In this document: positions 7,510-15,485 of the stretch, piece by piece | Layout of the letters: each line of letters begins with the position of its first letter | How positions within the stretch are numbered: position 1 is the first letter of the stretch | Source: JABFRJ01 sp964389095 | Lineage (GTDB): Bacteria; Pseudomonadota; Alphaproteobacteria; Rhizobiales; Hyphomicrobiaceae | DNA: 18,978 nt | NCBI GenBank assembly: GCA_964389095.1 | Contig: CAYMEB010000077.1 | Coordinates: 1 to 18,978, forward strand | Direction: 5' to 3' | Made by a program: the position numbers and the translations under genes | Notes under the pieces: generated by a model | What the model saw: the letters and a program-made list of their open reading frames with translations, nothing else | Told to the model about the DNA's origin: nothing | Database searches by the model: none

Positions 7510-7551
7510 CTGGCCACGGCTTCGTGCCGTCCAGGAGCGAGCGGCGCTCGT
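7510..7551 (+). other. Two tandem stem-loops downstream of tRNA-Gly
   Basis: The first (7510-7534) pairs CTGG-CC-ACGGC with GCCGT-CCAG around a TTCGT loop, giving 9 base pairs with a 2-base bulge. The second (7537-7551) pairs CGAGC with GCTCG around GGC, extended by a G-T pair. They begin 41 bases after the tRNA CCA. No T-run follows, so they may serve in tRNA 3' processing, Rho-independent-like pausing, or the leader of the next gene. Confidence 0.3.
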
Positions 7552-7660
7552 GCCGGTCCGCGTCGTGGTTCCTGGCACGGCTCGAGATGGACCGGCGTTG
7601 CGCCCCGGGTAATCCCCGTCTAGGACCGCAGAGTCAAAGACGGAACGCCGGAACCCTGCC

Positions 7661-8143
7661 ATGCGCCCGCAGCTCGACGCCATCGACTGGCGCATTCTCA
7701 GAGAGCTTCAGCAACACGGCCGCATGACGAATGTCGACTTGGCCGGCCGTGTCGGCATCACGCCGCCACCGTGCCTGCGTCGCGTGAAGGCGCTCGAACA
7801 GGCGGGCATCATCGCCGGCTACTTCGCCCAGTTGGACGAGCGGATGGTGGGATTCGACCTCGTGGCTTTCGCCATGGTCGGACTTCACAGCCAGTCGGAG
7901 CCGGACCTGCGTGCGTTCGAGAACCGTGTTCTAACCTGGCCCATCGTGCGGGAGAGCTACATGCTGTCGGGCGAGTGGGACTACATCCTCAAGTGCGTCG
8001 CGCCGGACCTGCCCGCGTTTCAGGACTTCGTGATCAAGGAGCTTACGGCGGCGCCCAACGTCGCCAGCGTGAAGACCACCCTGACGATCCGGCGCGCAAA
8101 GCTGGAACCCGGTGTCCCGATCACGATCGTCGACGGGCACTGA
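7661..8143 (+). CDS. Lrp/AsnC-family transcriptional regulator
   Basis: A 160-residue protein of standard family length. The N-terminal winged helix-turn-helix is clear: LDAIDWRILRELQQHGRMT, then VDLAGRVGITPPPCLRRVKAL as the recognition region (about 5-55). The C-terminal RAM/AsnC ligand-binding domain covers about 65-150 (FDLVAFAMVGL, YMLSGEWDYILKC, APNVASVKTTLTI). Such proteins form octamers or hexadecamers and respond to amino acids. The ATG at 7661 has GGAA seven bases upstream. The gene stands alone: a tRNA lies upstream and the exonuclease-DUF294 gene converges downstream with stop codons only 6 bases apart. Its target genes cannot be told from position, since no typical divergently transcribed partner is present. 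Confidence 0.93.
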   Translation: MRPQLDAIDWRILRELQQHGRMTNVDLAGRVGITPPPCLRRVKALEQAGIIAGYFAQLDERMVGFDLVAFAMVGLHSQSEPDLRAFENRVLTWPIVRESYMLSGEWDYILKCVAPDLPAFQDFVIKELTAAPNVASVKTTLTIRRAKLEPGVPITIVDGH

Positions 8144-8153
8144 GCAGGCTCAG
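8140..8153. terminator. Palindrome spanning the two convergent stop codons (possible short bidirectional terminator)
   Basis: CTGAGC-AG-GCTCAG is a perfect 6-bp inverted repeat (or a 5-bp stem with loop CAGG). The lrp TGA (8141-8143) and the opposing gene's TGA (complement of 8150-8152) sit symmetrically in its arms. Part of the symmetry is forced by the two stops, but the extra flanking C/G and GC pairs are not. There is no T-run on either side, so function is uncertain. Confidence 0.25.
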
Positions 8154-10246
8154 ATGCGGCCCTCCGCGAGGGCGCCGGCGGCCTCGTCCACGCCCCGGAA
8201 GGCTTCTTTCAAATCGGTTTTCTGCGCGCTGCTCAGGCGAGCCGCCTTTACGCGCACCGTGGGGGGGATTCCCGCCTCCAGGTCGACGAGCTGCTGTGCG
8301 ATCACGAAGCCGAGGAGCGTTCGGTGAGCATCTTCGATGGTCGTCGCAACGCCGTCACTGACGGCTGCCATGGCGGCGCAGGCACGCAATCGCTCGCGTG
8401 TCGAACGGGCAATGGCGGCGTGACGGATCGACAGGACGCGGGCGGCGCCGAAGATCGTCATGAGCCCGTGCTTCTTGAGGTCGATGCGGCCGTCCGCGTC
8501 GAGCCGGAGGTTTCCCAGCAGAGTGTACGGGGAGCCGCGCTGGCGCGCGCTCTCGGTGAGCATGACCTGAAGGTCCTTTGCCCTGTGTGCCCGCTCATAG
8601 GCATAGCGCCAGATCTCCTCGCCGAATGAGGCTTCACCGTGCACCGGAGCCGCATCGAAGCAGATGTCGACGCTGAGCAGGTCTTCGCCACGCTGACGCC
8701 TGACCCAGCCGTCGACGGTCTCTTTCCATTCGGTCACACTCTTGCGCCACTGTGGGTTGCGAGCCATGACGCCACCCTTGCAGAAGGGTATTCCGCCTTC
8801 GTCCAGCAGCGTGTTCATGCGCTCTGCCAGTACGCGGAAGTATGCATCTTCCGGTCCGCCGGAACGTCCCGAGCCGTAAATGATCGCGTTGTCCTGGTCG
8901 GGGGCCAGCTGGCTTTCGCCCCGGCCTGCGGACCCCAGAACGAGGACGCAGTAGGGAACGGGAGGCGCGCCATGCCCCTTCGCGATCATCTCGGCCTCCG
9001 CAAGCTCGGCCGCCCGCCGTGTCATCGCTCCGATTTCCGTGCTGACCACGGCGCTGATGGTCCTCGGATCGACCTCGTCCGCAGCCAGGCTCGCGGCGAC
9101 CTTTGGTACCTTGGACCACGCTGTCGCGAGCTGCGCGCCGGTGGTCGCGCTGTCGATCTCGTCGCCGAACATGAGGGCCGGGGTCGAGCGATGGCGCAGC
9201 AGATTGCGCGTCGTCACCGCCCCGACGATTTCGCCCGATGCACTGCGCACACCGAGATGACGGAAACCCAGGCGCTGAATTCTGCCGATGGCCCGGTAGA
9301 GGTAGTCGTCGGCGGCGACCGTCTGCAGGGGCGCCTTCATGATGGACACGATCGGTCCGGTCGCGGTCGCGTCCGCGCCGACCACGGCTCGCAGCAGATC
9401 GCGCTCGGTGACGATGCCGACGACGCCGTCCTCGCGCCGGACGAACGCGCTGCTCACGCCCTTGTCGAGAATGAAACGAATTGCGTCCATGACGCCCGTG
9501 GACGGCGGCAGAAACAATGGCGGCGCCGACATGAGATCGCCGACCGTATGGCGATAGGCGAAGCTGTCTATTCTCGAAATCGCGGCGACGGACGCCGGGC
9601 TCTCGATTTCAGTGACGTCGGCGAGGCTGGTTTCCTGTGCCTGCCGCTCGGCGTGCTGCCGGATCTGCGCCACGGCTTCGGCGAAAGTGCGGACATTGGC
9701 GGCCCTGAGGCGGGGGATCAGCGCCAGGTAGACCTCCGCCGTGGCGACAGCATCGCCCAGTGCGTTGTGACGCGCCGCGTTCTCGATGCCGAGCCATTCG
9801 CACAATCGATCGAGGCCGTGATCGGCCAGCTCCGGTGTTGCGACCCGTGCCAGATGGCGCACGTCGAGGGTCCGCCACTTCGGGTATGCGAGGCCGGCCA
9901 GGGCATATTCGCGTTGGAGGACCGTCGTGTCGTAGGCGATGGTGTGACCGATGACGGGTCGAGCGCCGACGAAGTCTGCGAGCCGCGACGCTGCTTCCTT
10001 GAATTTCGCCTGTCCGGCGACCATCGCATCGGTGATGCCATGGACCTTTATTGTCGTGGGCGGGATGGGCTGCCCCGGGTCGACCAAAATGTCGAGGCGT
10101 TCCGCGGGATCGATCGCGCCATTCTTGACGCGGACTGCGCCGATCTGGATGATACGCGCCGCACGGGCGTCGAGGCTGGTTGTCTCGGTATCGAGCACGA
10201 TGGCATCTAGAGCCAGCAGCGGCGTCGAGAAGTCGACCATTGTCAT
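8150..10246 (-). CDS. Fusion protein: DEDDh 3'-5' exonuclease, CBS pair, DUF294 nucleotidyltransferase-like
   Basis: A 698-residue cytoplasmic protein in three parts. Residues 13-180 are a DnaQ-type exonuclease with every catalytic residue present: D19 and E21 (LDTETTS), D106 (GHTIAYD), H160 and D165 (HNALGD). Residues about 236-355 are two CBS domains (VGDLMS ... VVGIVTERDLLRAV; IMKAP ... IVGAVTTRNLLRH), which usually bind adenine nucleotides. Residues about 375-530 are a GlnD-like DUF294 nucleotidyltransferase (GSAGRGE 438-444, D450 and D452 in PDQDN), followed by its C-terminal substrate-binding helical domain. Substrate and role are unknown; nucleotide-regulated RNA/DNA processing or protein nucleotidylation are inferences. 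The start at 10246 has AGGAAGGTGG with ideal spacing. It lies 94 bases after the thioesterase gene on the same strand. Confidence 0.9.
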   Translation of the reverse strand: MTMVDFSTPLLALDAIVLDTETTSLDARAARIIQIGAVRVKNGAIDPAERLDILVDPGQPIPPTTIKVHGITDAMVAGQAKFKEAASRLADFVGARPVIGHTIAYDTTVLQREYALAGLAYPKWRTLDVRHLARVATPELADHGLDRLCEWLGIENAARHNALGDAVATAEVYLALIPRLRAANVRTFAEAVAQIRQHAERQAQETSLADVTEIESPASVAAISRIDSFAYRHTVGDLMSAPPLFLPPSTGVMDAIRFILDKGVSSAFVRREDGVVGIVTERDLLRAVVGADATATGPIVSIMKAPLQTVAADDYLYRAIGRIQRLGFRHLGVRSASGEIVGAVTTRNLLRHRSTPALMFGDEIDSATTGAQLATAWSKVPKVAASLAADEVDPRTISAVVSTEIGAMTRRAAELAEAEMIAKGHGAPPVPYCVLVLGSAGRGESQLAPDQDNAIIYGSGRSGGPEDAYFRVLAERMNTLLDEGGIPFCKGGVMARNPQWRKSVTEWKETVDGWVRRQRGEDLLSVDICFDAAPVHGEASFGEEIWRYAYERAHRAKDLQVMLTESARQRGSPYTLLGNLRLDADGRIDLKKHGLMTIFGAARVLSIRHAAIARSTRERLRACAAMAAVSDGVATTIEDAHRTLLGFVIAQQLVDLEAGIPPTVRVKAARLSSAQKTDLKEAFRGVDEAAGALAEGRI

Positions 10247-10340
10247 CGCGTCCACCTTCCTGGCTGAAGCTTGTTCCGTGGTGCATCTCGTGAGCATTGA
10301 CGCAGGTCACGTCGTGCCGCGCAATCGCGGTTTGCGCCGG

Positions 10341-10838
10341 CTATCCAGCGAGAGGGCGGATGGCGCGTCCGGCTTGTGGCGGCGAGGGGACGTCCCGATG
10401 GGCGGCGACAAGTTCGTTCCAGGCGGCCTGCTGGCCGGGGTCCCAGGCGATCGGTCGCCTCGTCCCCATGTCGATATTGATGATGTGCAGCTCGGTGGTC
10501 GCGCAGATGCGATGGTCCGCTTTGGCCTTCATCGTGAGGAACAGGCGGACCCGGCGCGGGTCGACGTCGAGAACGAGAATGTCGATGGAGACGCGATCAT
10601 CCTGCCGCAGTTCCGCCAGGTAGCAGGTATGGAGATCCAGCAGAAATGGCGAAGTCCCCCCGTGCAGGAGGTCGCCGTCGGCGATCCCGCATTTGGGAAA
10701 GAAGACTTTGACGGCGTCTTCGAAGAGCTGCACGTACAGCGCAGCCCGCAAGTGGCCCGAAGCGTTCAGTTGATCGGCCCGAACGACGGCGTCCACGAGA
10801 TAGAGAGGGGCGCCTGCGCGCAGGTCTGGGATCGCCAT
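10341..10838 (-). CDS. Hotdog-fold acyl-CoA thioesterase
   Basis: A 165-residue protein of the 4-hydroxybenzoyl-CoA thioesterase-like hotdog superfamily. The diagnostic start of the fold is visible: VVRADQLNASGHL, then ALYVQLFEDAVKVFF with a Glu (E40) on the long helix where the family has its catalytic acid. Strands SPFLLDLHTCYLAELRQDD and RVRLFLTMKAK complete the sheet. Such enzymes release CoA from acyl or aroyl thioesters; the substrate here is not evident. The start at 10838 follows the TusA-like gene's stop by 16 bases, indicating co-transcription. The ribosome site (GGGG about 13 bases upstream) is weak, consistent with coupling. The frame is open further upstream over the TusA gene, but that extension is a shadow. 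Confidence 0.82.
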   Translation of the reverse strand: MAIPDLRAGAPLYLVDAVVRADQLNASGHLRAALYVQLFEDAVKVFFPKCGIADGDLLHGGTSPFLLDLHTCYLAELRQDDRVSIDILVLDVDPRRVRLFLTMKAKADHRICATTELHIINIDMGTRRPIAWDPGQQAAWNELVAAHRDVPSPPQAGRAIRPLAG

Positions 10839-10854
10839 CGTGCCGTCGGCCCCG

Positions 10855-11085
10855 TCAGGGGGACGTGTGCTTGATGAGGAAGCGGTAGACACCGCCGGCT
10901 TCGGAGTGCTCCACAAGGGTGTTCTTGGTCGATTTGCAGAAGGCCTGGAAATCCGCGACGGCGCCTGGATCGGTGGCGAGGATCTCGAGCGTCGCACCCT
11001 TGGGCATCTCGGAGATCGCCTTCTTGGCCTTCAGTATGGGCAGCGGGCAATTCAAACCCTTGGTGTCGAGGGTCTTGTCGGCCAT
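10855..11085 (-). CDS. TusA/SirA-like sulfurtransferase family protein
   Basis: A 76-residue protein covering the whole TusA-like domain. The hallmark CPxP motif is present in GLNCPLPILK with sulfur-carrying Cys13; the second half (TLEILATDPGAVADFQAFC ... GGVYRFLIKH) matches the family fold. TusA passes persulfide sulfur, classically towards tRNA 2-thiouridine; many paralogues act in other sulfur-trafficking routes, and the genes here do not say which. The ATG at 11085 has GGAG seven bases upstream. It is the first gene of the minus-strand group (TusA-like, thioesterase, exonuclease fusion) and is divergent from the deacetylase-like gene over 91 bases. Confidence 0.93.
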   Translation of the reverse strand: MADKTLDTKGLNCPLPILKAKKAISEMPKGATLEILATDPGAVADFQAFCKSTKNTLVEHSEAGGVYRFLIKHTSP

Positions 11086-11123
11086 TTCGCATCTCCGCGC
11101 GCTCGAATATCAGCAGATGTGAA

Positions 11124-11154
11124 TACATAGTGCGGCGCAGGGATCGCGCGTCAA
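11124..11154 (-). promoter_or_regulatory. Candidate promoter for the TusA-like gene
   Basis: On the minus strand TTGACG (11154-11149) is a 5/6 match to the -35 box. TATGTA (11129-11124) is a 3/6 match to the -10 box with a 19-base spacer, which is long. The position, about 40 bases before the start codon in a 91-base divergent gap, is suitable. Confidence 0.25.
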
Positions 11155-11176
11155 GAAAGTTTCGGGAGCAAGTTAC

Positions 11177-12313
11177 GTGGGAAATGTCGCATCCGGACCT
11201 CGGGTGGAGCAGGCCGGGCGGGAGCTGGCGGGTGTTTTCGTCTCGCATCCGGCTTTCATGCGACCCGGGTTCGGCGCCCACCATCCGCTGTCGACGGGGC
11301 GTCAGGCGGCAGTCGTCACTCTGGCGGAGGCGCTCGGATGGCTCGGTCCCGGCGAGCGCGCGACCGCTCCGCTGCCGGACCGCGCGACGCTGGAGCGCTT
11401 CCATGCCCAGGACTATCTCGATGCCTTCGAGCGGGTCGCGGTCGCGGGAGTGGCGATGGTTCGGGACCGTGAAGCTTACAATCTGGGGACCATGGAGTGT
11501 CCGGTCTTCCCGGGCCTTCGCGAACGCGCATTGGCTGGCGTCGGGGGATCGATTCTCGCTGCCAGGCTGGCACTGGAGGGGCGCGCGGCGTTTCATCCCG
11601 CAGGGGGCACGCACCATGGCTCGCGCCGGCGCGCTTCGGGCTTCTGCTATCTCAACGATCCCGTATTCGCCGTCCTCACGTTCTTCGACGCCGGCGTGAA
11701 CCGCGTGGCCTACATCGATCTAGACGCCCATCACGGCGACGGCGTGGAGGCCGCATTCGAAGACGACGAGAGGGTCTCGACGCTGTCGATCCACGAGGCC
11801 GGGCGGTGGCCGGGCACCGGCCAGACCGGCTCAAACGGCAGGATCATCAACGCCGCCGTTCCGGCGGGGATCAATGACAGCGAATACCGGCTGGTGTTCG
11901 AGGCGGCGATTGGTCCCATCCTCGCCTGGAGACCGGAGGCCGTCGTCATCGTCCTGGGTGCCGATGCACTGGCTGGCGATCCGTTGTCCAAGATGCGGCT
12001 GTCGAACGACTGCCTGCTCGCATGCACCGCATTCGCCGCCGGCTTGGCGGCTCCGTGCGCGGTGCTGGGCGGCGGGGGCTACAATCCGTGGACTGCGGTC
12101 CGCTTGTGGGTCGCTCAGTGGGCCCGCATGTCCGGACGTCGGATCCCGGACCTGCTTCCGCCCGCCGCGCGGGATATCCTCGGCGCGCTGACCTGCGATC
12201 TGGTCGACGAGGAGGATGTCGAAGAAGGTTGGCTGACCCGCTTGCTCGATGGTCCGGCCGAGGGGCCGGTTCGCCCCGAGGTCCGGGACGTGATCCGGCG
12301 CCTGGGCGAGTAA
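11177..12313 (+). CDS. Histone-deacetylase-family (AcuC/HDAC-like) zinc amidohydrolase
   Basis: A 378-residue arginase/deacetylase-fold protein. Conserved parts are visible: the N-terminal GVFVSHPAF and HHPLSTGR, the catalytic His pair H146/H147 (GTHHGS), the zinc ligands D183 and H185 in DLDAHHGDGV, the third ligand D268 in GADALAGDPL, and the transition-state Tyr302 in GGGGYNPW. So it should be an active deacetylase of acetyl-lysine, acetylpolyamine or similar amides. Bacterial members include AcuC-like regulators of acetyl-CoA synthetase and acetylpolyamine amidohydrolases; the GADALAGDPL form resembles class I/AcuC. The start is a GTG at 11177 with GGGAG eight bases upstream. No acetyl-CoA synthetase gene is nearby. 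The transporter gene follows after 183 bases. Confidence 0.9.
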   Translation: MGNVASGPRVEQAGRELAGVFVSHPAFMRPGFGAHHPLSTGRQAAVVTLAEALGWLGPGERATAPLPDRATLERFHAQDYLDAFERVAVAGVAMVRDREAYNLGTMECPVFPGLRERALAGVGGSILAARLALEGRAAFHPAGGTHHGSRRRASGFCYLNDPVFAVLTFFDAGVNRVAYIDLDAHHGDGVEAAFEDDERVSTLSIHEAGRWPGTGQTGSNGRIINAAVPAGINDSEYRLVFEAAIGPILAWRPEAVVIVLGADALAGDPLSKMRLSNDCLLACTAFAAGLAAPCAVLGGGGYNPWTAVRLWVAQWARMSGRRIPDLLPPAARDILGALTCDLVDEEDVEEGWLTRLLDGPAEGPVRPEVRDVIRRLGE

Positions 12314-12496
12314 CTGCATTACAACGGCGGCGGGCATGTGTGGCTCTAAAGCCATAACCGTGGCTTGCCGTGGCCGCGTGCCCCCGTCACGATGCTCCTC
12401 GCGACTCGTCAAGTGGGAACACCGCGCAACACTTTTCACCCAACGCTGCATTTTTCGCCGGTGCTTTCACGCTGCGCCGGCAGGGGGGATCAACGC

Positions 12497-14839
12497 ATGA
12501 GCGAGCCCGCAGTCGATTCCAAGGCCGGTACCGGTCAATCCGGCCGGGTGGCGCGGTTCACACTCGGACTGGATCGCGTCGGTCTGTATGCGTTGCGGGT
12601 GCCTTATCTCTCCCTGGCCCTCATTCTGCTGCTATCGGCGCTGGCCGCCTACAACGTCACACGGCTCAAGGTCGACGACAGCCTGTCCGAGCTGTTCCGT
12701 ACGAACACCGAGGAGTTCCGGCGCTACGAGGAGATCGATCGTCGGTTCCCGTCGAGCGAGTACGACGTGCTCGTGGTCGTCGAGGGCGCCCAGCTCCTCG
12801 CGAAGCCTCAGCTCGAGGCTTTCCGGCGGGCGGTCGTCGACCTTCAGCTCGCCGATGGCGTCGCCGGCGTGGTGTCGATGTTGTCGGCGCGAGGCAGGCC
12901 CGACGCCAGCGGCTATGCGGCCCCGATCGTGCCCGACGATCTGCCAGAGGGCGCAGCCTACACGGATATGATCAAGGCGCTCGCAGCCAACGAGGTGGTC
13001 GAGGGGAAGTTCCTCTCGGCGGACGGCACGCTGGCTCTCGCGGTACTGTCGCTGGACCGTGAGGCCGTCGAACAACTCGGCGCGCGCGCGGTGATCTCGG
13101 GCATCAAGTCCGTTGCCGAGAAGGAACTTCTAGCGGTGGGGCTGCGCGTGCAGCTCACCGGCGCGCCGGTCATGCAACTCGAGATCCGCAACGCCGTCGA
13201 GCGTGATCGGCTGATCTACAACGGCCTGGGCTTCTTGCTCGGCGCCGCCATGGCCTACCTTTTCTTCCGGCGGTTATCCCTGACGCTGATCGCTGTCCTG
13301 GGGCCGGCGACGGCGATCCTGTGGACGCTCGGAATGGTCGCCGGGCTCGATTTCCGCCTCAACCTCTTCATCAACGTGCTGACGCCCCTGATCCTGGTCT
13401 CGGGGTTCTCGGACTCGATGCATCTGGTGTTCGCTGTCCGCCGTGACATCATTGCCGGGGTGGACCGTCTGACGGCGGCGCGCAATGCGGTGATGGACGT
13501 GGCGCCCGCATGTCTGCTGACGGCGATGACGCAGGCCATTTCGATCGTCTCCTTCGCCTTCGCGGACTCCGCCCTGATCAGGACGTTCGGTTTGGCGGCG
13601 CTGATCGCTGTCGGGCTGTCATATCTGGCCGTGGCGGTTGTCGTTCCGACTTTGGCGGCACTGCTCATCCGCCGCGAACCCGAAGGACGGGCCGAGGCGG
13701 GCGAAGCAGGGGGCATCGGATTCCTCTCGTCGGTCAGCATGTGGGTGCTGCGCAAGGTTGCGGCGCAGCCGGTGCCCTACGCGGTTGCCAGCGTGCTGGC
13801 CGTCGTCGCCTGCGGCATCGCCTACTCGCAACTCGTCCCGCACTATCGTCTGGCAGACCAGGTTCCCGATCGCGAGCAGGCTCTCGCGGCCACCAGCCGC
13901 CTCGACCAGAAGCTCACCGGCGCGAATCCCGTGCACGTCATGATCCAGTGGAAAGGTGGGCAAGGGCTCTACGACGCCGCTACACTGGCTGCGATCGCCG
14001 CGGCTCACGACGTTCTGGAACGGGAGGCCGGGCTCGGCAACGTGTGGTCTCTCGAGAGCCTGCGGCGCTGGCTCAAGGAGGCCGGAGACGACCGCACCGA
14101 AACTGTGCAGCGCTACGTCAAGGTTCTGCCCGAGCACCTCGTCCGGCGCTTCATCGACAAGGACCAGACTGCCGTTCTGGTGACCGGGCGTCTGCCCGAT
14201 GTCGACGCCTCACAGATACTTCCGGTCGTCGAGAAAATCGACAAGGCACTGGAGCCGGTCCGCAAGGCGAACCCGGGTTACGAGATCAGTGTCACTGGGC
14301 TGCCCGCCATTGCAGCACGCAACTCGGCGAAGCTGATTGCGGAACTCAACTGGGGGCTCGTCGGCGATATCTTCGTGATCTTCCTTTTCCTCGGGATCAT
14401 GCTGCGATCGGTATTGGCCGGCATCACCAGTATTCTGCCCTCGCTCTTCCCGATCTTCGCGACCGGCGCGCATCTGTGGTGGACGGGGGAGGGACTTCAG
14501 TTCGCATCGATCATCGCGATCACGGTCGCATTCTCGCTGGCGATCGACTCGACGATCCACTTCCTGAACCGCTTCCGTCTGGAGGAACTGCGGCTCGGTC
14601 CGGGGCCCGGCAACGCCCAACAGGCTCTCGTGCACACGATCGAGCATATCGGTCCCGCGATCGCCTTGACGACGATCGTACTCGCGCTGGGCTTGGGCGT
14701 GACCATCTTTTCCGATCTGCCGTCGCTTCGGCTCTTCGGCCGCCTGACCGCGATCTGTCTCTTCTCCGCGCTCCTTGCGCAACTCGTCGTGCTGCCGGCC
14801 ACGGTCGCGATCTACCGGCGGATCTGGCCGTTGCGCTGA
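12497..14839 (+). CDS. RND/MMPL-type transporter, 12 membrane segments
   Basis: A 780-residue inner-membrane protein with internal two-fold repetition. TM1 lies at about 35-53, followed by a periplasmic loop to about 238, then TM2-6 (about 240-395). TM7 is near 425-445, followed by a second loop to about 615, then TM8-12 to the end. Membrane acidic residues typical of proton relay are seen as D306 (GFSDSMHLVF) and D684 (AFSLAIDSTIHF). This fits the RND superfamily exporters of the MMPL/SSD group, which move lipids or hydrophobic compounds using proton flow. The substrate cannot be assigned, and no membrane-fusion or outer-membrane partner lies next to it. The ATG at 12497 follows AGGGGGGAT at good spacing; the 44 residues upstream in the same frame are unconserved. 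The gene converges with otnC, 7 bases apart. Confidence 0.9.
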   Translation: MSEPAVDSKAGTGQSGRVARFTLGLDRVGLYALRVPYLSLALILLLSALAAYNVTRLKVDDSLSELFRTNTEEFRRYEEIDRRFPSSEYDVLVVVEGAQLLAKPQLEAFRRAVVDLQLADGVAGVVSMLSARGRPDASGYAAPIVPDDLPEGAAYTDMIKALAANEVVEGKFLSADGTLALAVLSLDREAVEQLGARAVISGIKSVAEKELLAVGLRVQLTGAPVMQLEIRNAVERDRLIYNGLGFLLGAAMAYLFFRRLSLTLIAVLGPATAILWTLGMVAGLDFRLNLFINVLTPLILVSGFSDSMHLVFAVRRDIIAGVDRLTAARNAVMDVAPACLLTAMTQAISIVSFAFADSALIRTFGLAALIAVGLSYLAVAVVVPTLAALLIRREPEGRAEAGEAGGIGFLSSVSMWVLRKVAAQPVPYAVASVLAVVACGIAYSQLVPHYRLADQVPDREQALAATSRLDQKLTGANPVHVMIQWKGGQGLYDAATLAAIAAAHDVLEREAGLGNVWSLESLRRWLKEAGDDRTETVQRYVKVLPEHLVRRFIDKDQTAVLVTGRLPDVDASQILPVVEKIDKALEPVRKANPGYEISVTGLPAIAARNSAKLIAELNWGLVGDIFVIFLFLGIMLRSVLAGITSILPSLFPIFATGAHLWWTGEGLQFASIIAITVAFSLAIDSTIHFLNRFRLEELRLGPGPGNAQQALVHTIEHIGPAIALTTIVLALGLGVTIFSDLPSLRLFGRLTAICLFSALLAQLVVLPATVAIYRRIWPLR

Positions 14840-14846
14840 CGCGGCC

Positions 14847-15485
14847 TCAGGAGGGGAAGCGTCTCCTCAACTCCGCCACCTGCTCGGGGCTCAGGAGCGT
14901 GGTCTTCTCCGACCGCAGCATCAGGAATAGTCTCGCGGTCTCCTCCAGTTCCTCGATGGCGTCGGTGGCGGCGGCGAGGGACGTACCGGCGACGACCGGT
15001 CCGTGGTTGGCGAGCAGGATCGCGTGGTGGCGGCTGGCCAGAGCCGCGACGGCCTTGGCGAGGGCCTCGTCGCCCGGAGGGAAATACGGCGCGAGCGCGA
15101 GAGCGCCGACCCGCATGACGGAGTAGGCCGTGATGGGCGGCAGCACGTTCGCGGGATCGAGGCCGTGGAGACAGCTCACCGCCACCGAGTATGTGGAGTG
15201 AAGATGCACGACGGCGCCCGATCCAGGGCGCGCGCCGTACATGGCCGTGTGCAACATCGCCTCTTTGGTCGGCGCATCCCCGGAGACGTGACGTCCAGCG
15301 GCGTCGAGCAGGGACAGGCGTCCCGGATCGATGGCGCCCAGAGACGTGCCGGTCGGCGTCATCAGCCAGCCGCCATCGGGCAGACGGGCGGAGATGTTGC
15401 CGGTTGCGCCATGCGTCAGGCCGCGCCCGAAAAGCGAGGCGCCGGTCGCTGCGATCGTATCGCGCAGTCGGTTCGCGTCGCTCAC
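14847..15485 (-). CDS. otnC: OtnC-like class II aldolase/adducin family, 3-oxo-tetronate 4-phosphate decarboxylase
   Basis: A 212-residue class II aldolase-fold enzyme. The visible site residues are E75 (TKEA), zinc ligands H94 and H96 (HLHST), and H161 (NHG), plus the phosphate-binding GNIS and TPTG/S segments (29-48). In the characterised Otn pathway, OtnC decarboxylates 3-oxo-tetronate 4-phosphate to dihydroxyacetone phosphate and CO2, after phosphorylation by OtnK. The pairing with otnK directly upstream supports this over fuculose-phosphate aldolase. It starts with GTG at 15485, and the GTGA overlaps the otnK stop by 4 bases, so translation is coupled. It is the last gene of the minus-strand unit. 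Confidence 0.88.
   Translation of the reverse strand: MSDANRLRDTIAATGASLFGRGLTHGATGNISARLPDGGWLMTPTGTSLGAIDPGRLSLLDAAGRHVSGDAPTKEAMLHTAMYGARPGSGAVVHLHSTYSVAVSCLHGLDPANVLPPITAYSVMRVGALALAPYFPPGDEALAKAVAALASRHHAILLANHGPVVAGTSLAAATDAIEELEETARLFLMLRSEKTTLLSPEQVAELRRRFPS

Noticed and set aside
8639..10210. 523-residue plus-strand frame opposite the exonuclease-DUF294 gene
   Set aside because: No recognisable domain; the minus-strand reading has three complete domains with all catalytic residues. GC-rich third positions keep the opposite frame open by chance.
10317..10330. CCGCG-CAAT-CGCGG hairpin after the thioesterase gene as a terminator
   Set aside because: Short 5-bp stem and no T-run on the minus strand; read-through into the exonuclease fusion gene is equally possible.
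12341..12354. TGGCT-CTAA-AGCCA hairpin after the deacetylase-like gene as a terminator
   Set aside because: Only 5 base pairs with no T-run; too weak to call.
13510..15126. 538-residue plus-strand frame overlapping the transporter and otnC
   Set aside because: Arg/Gly-rich and without domains; it crosses the convergent ends of two well-supported genes.
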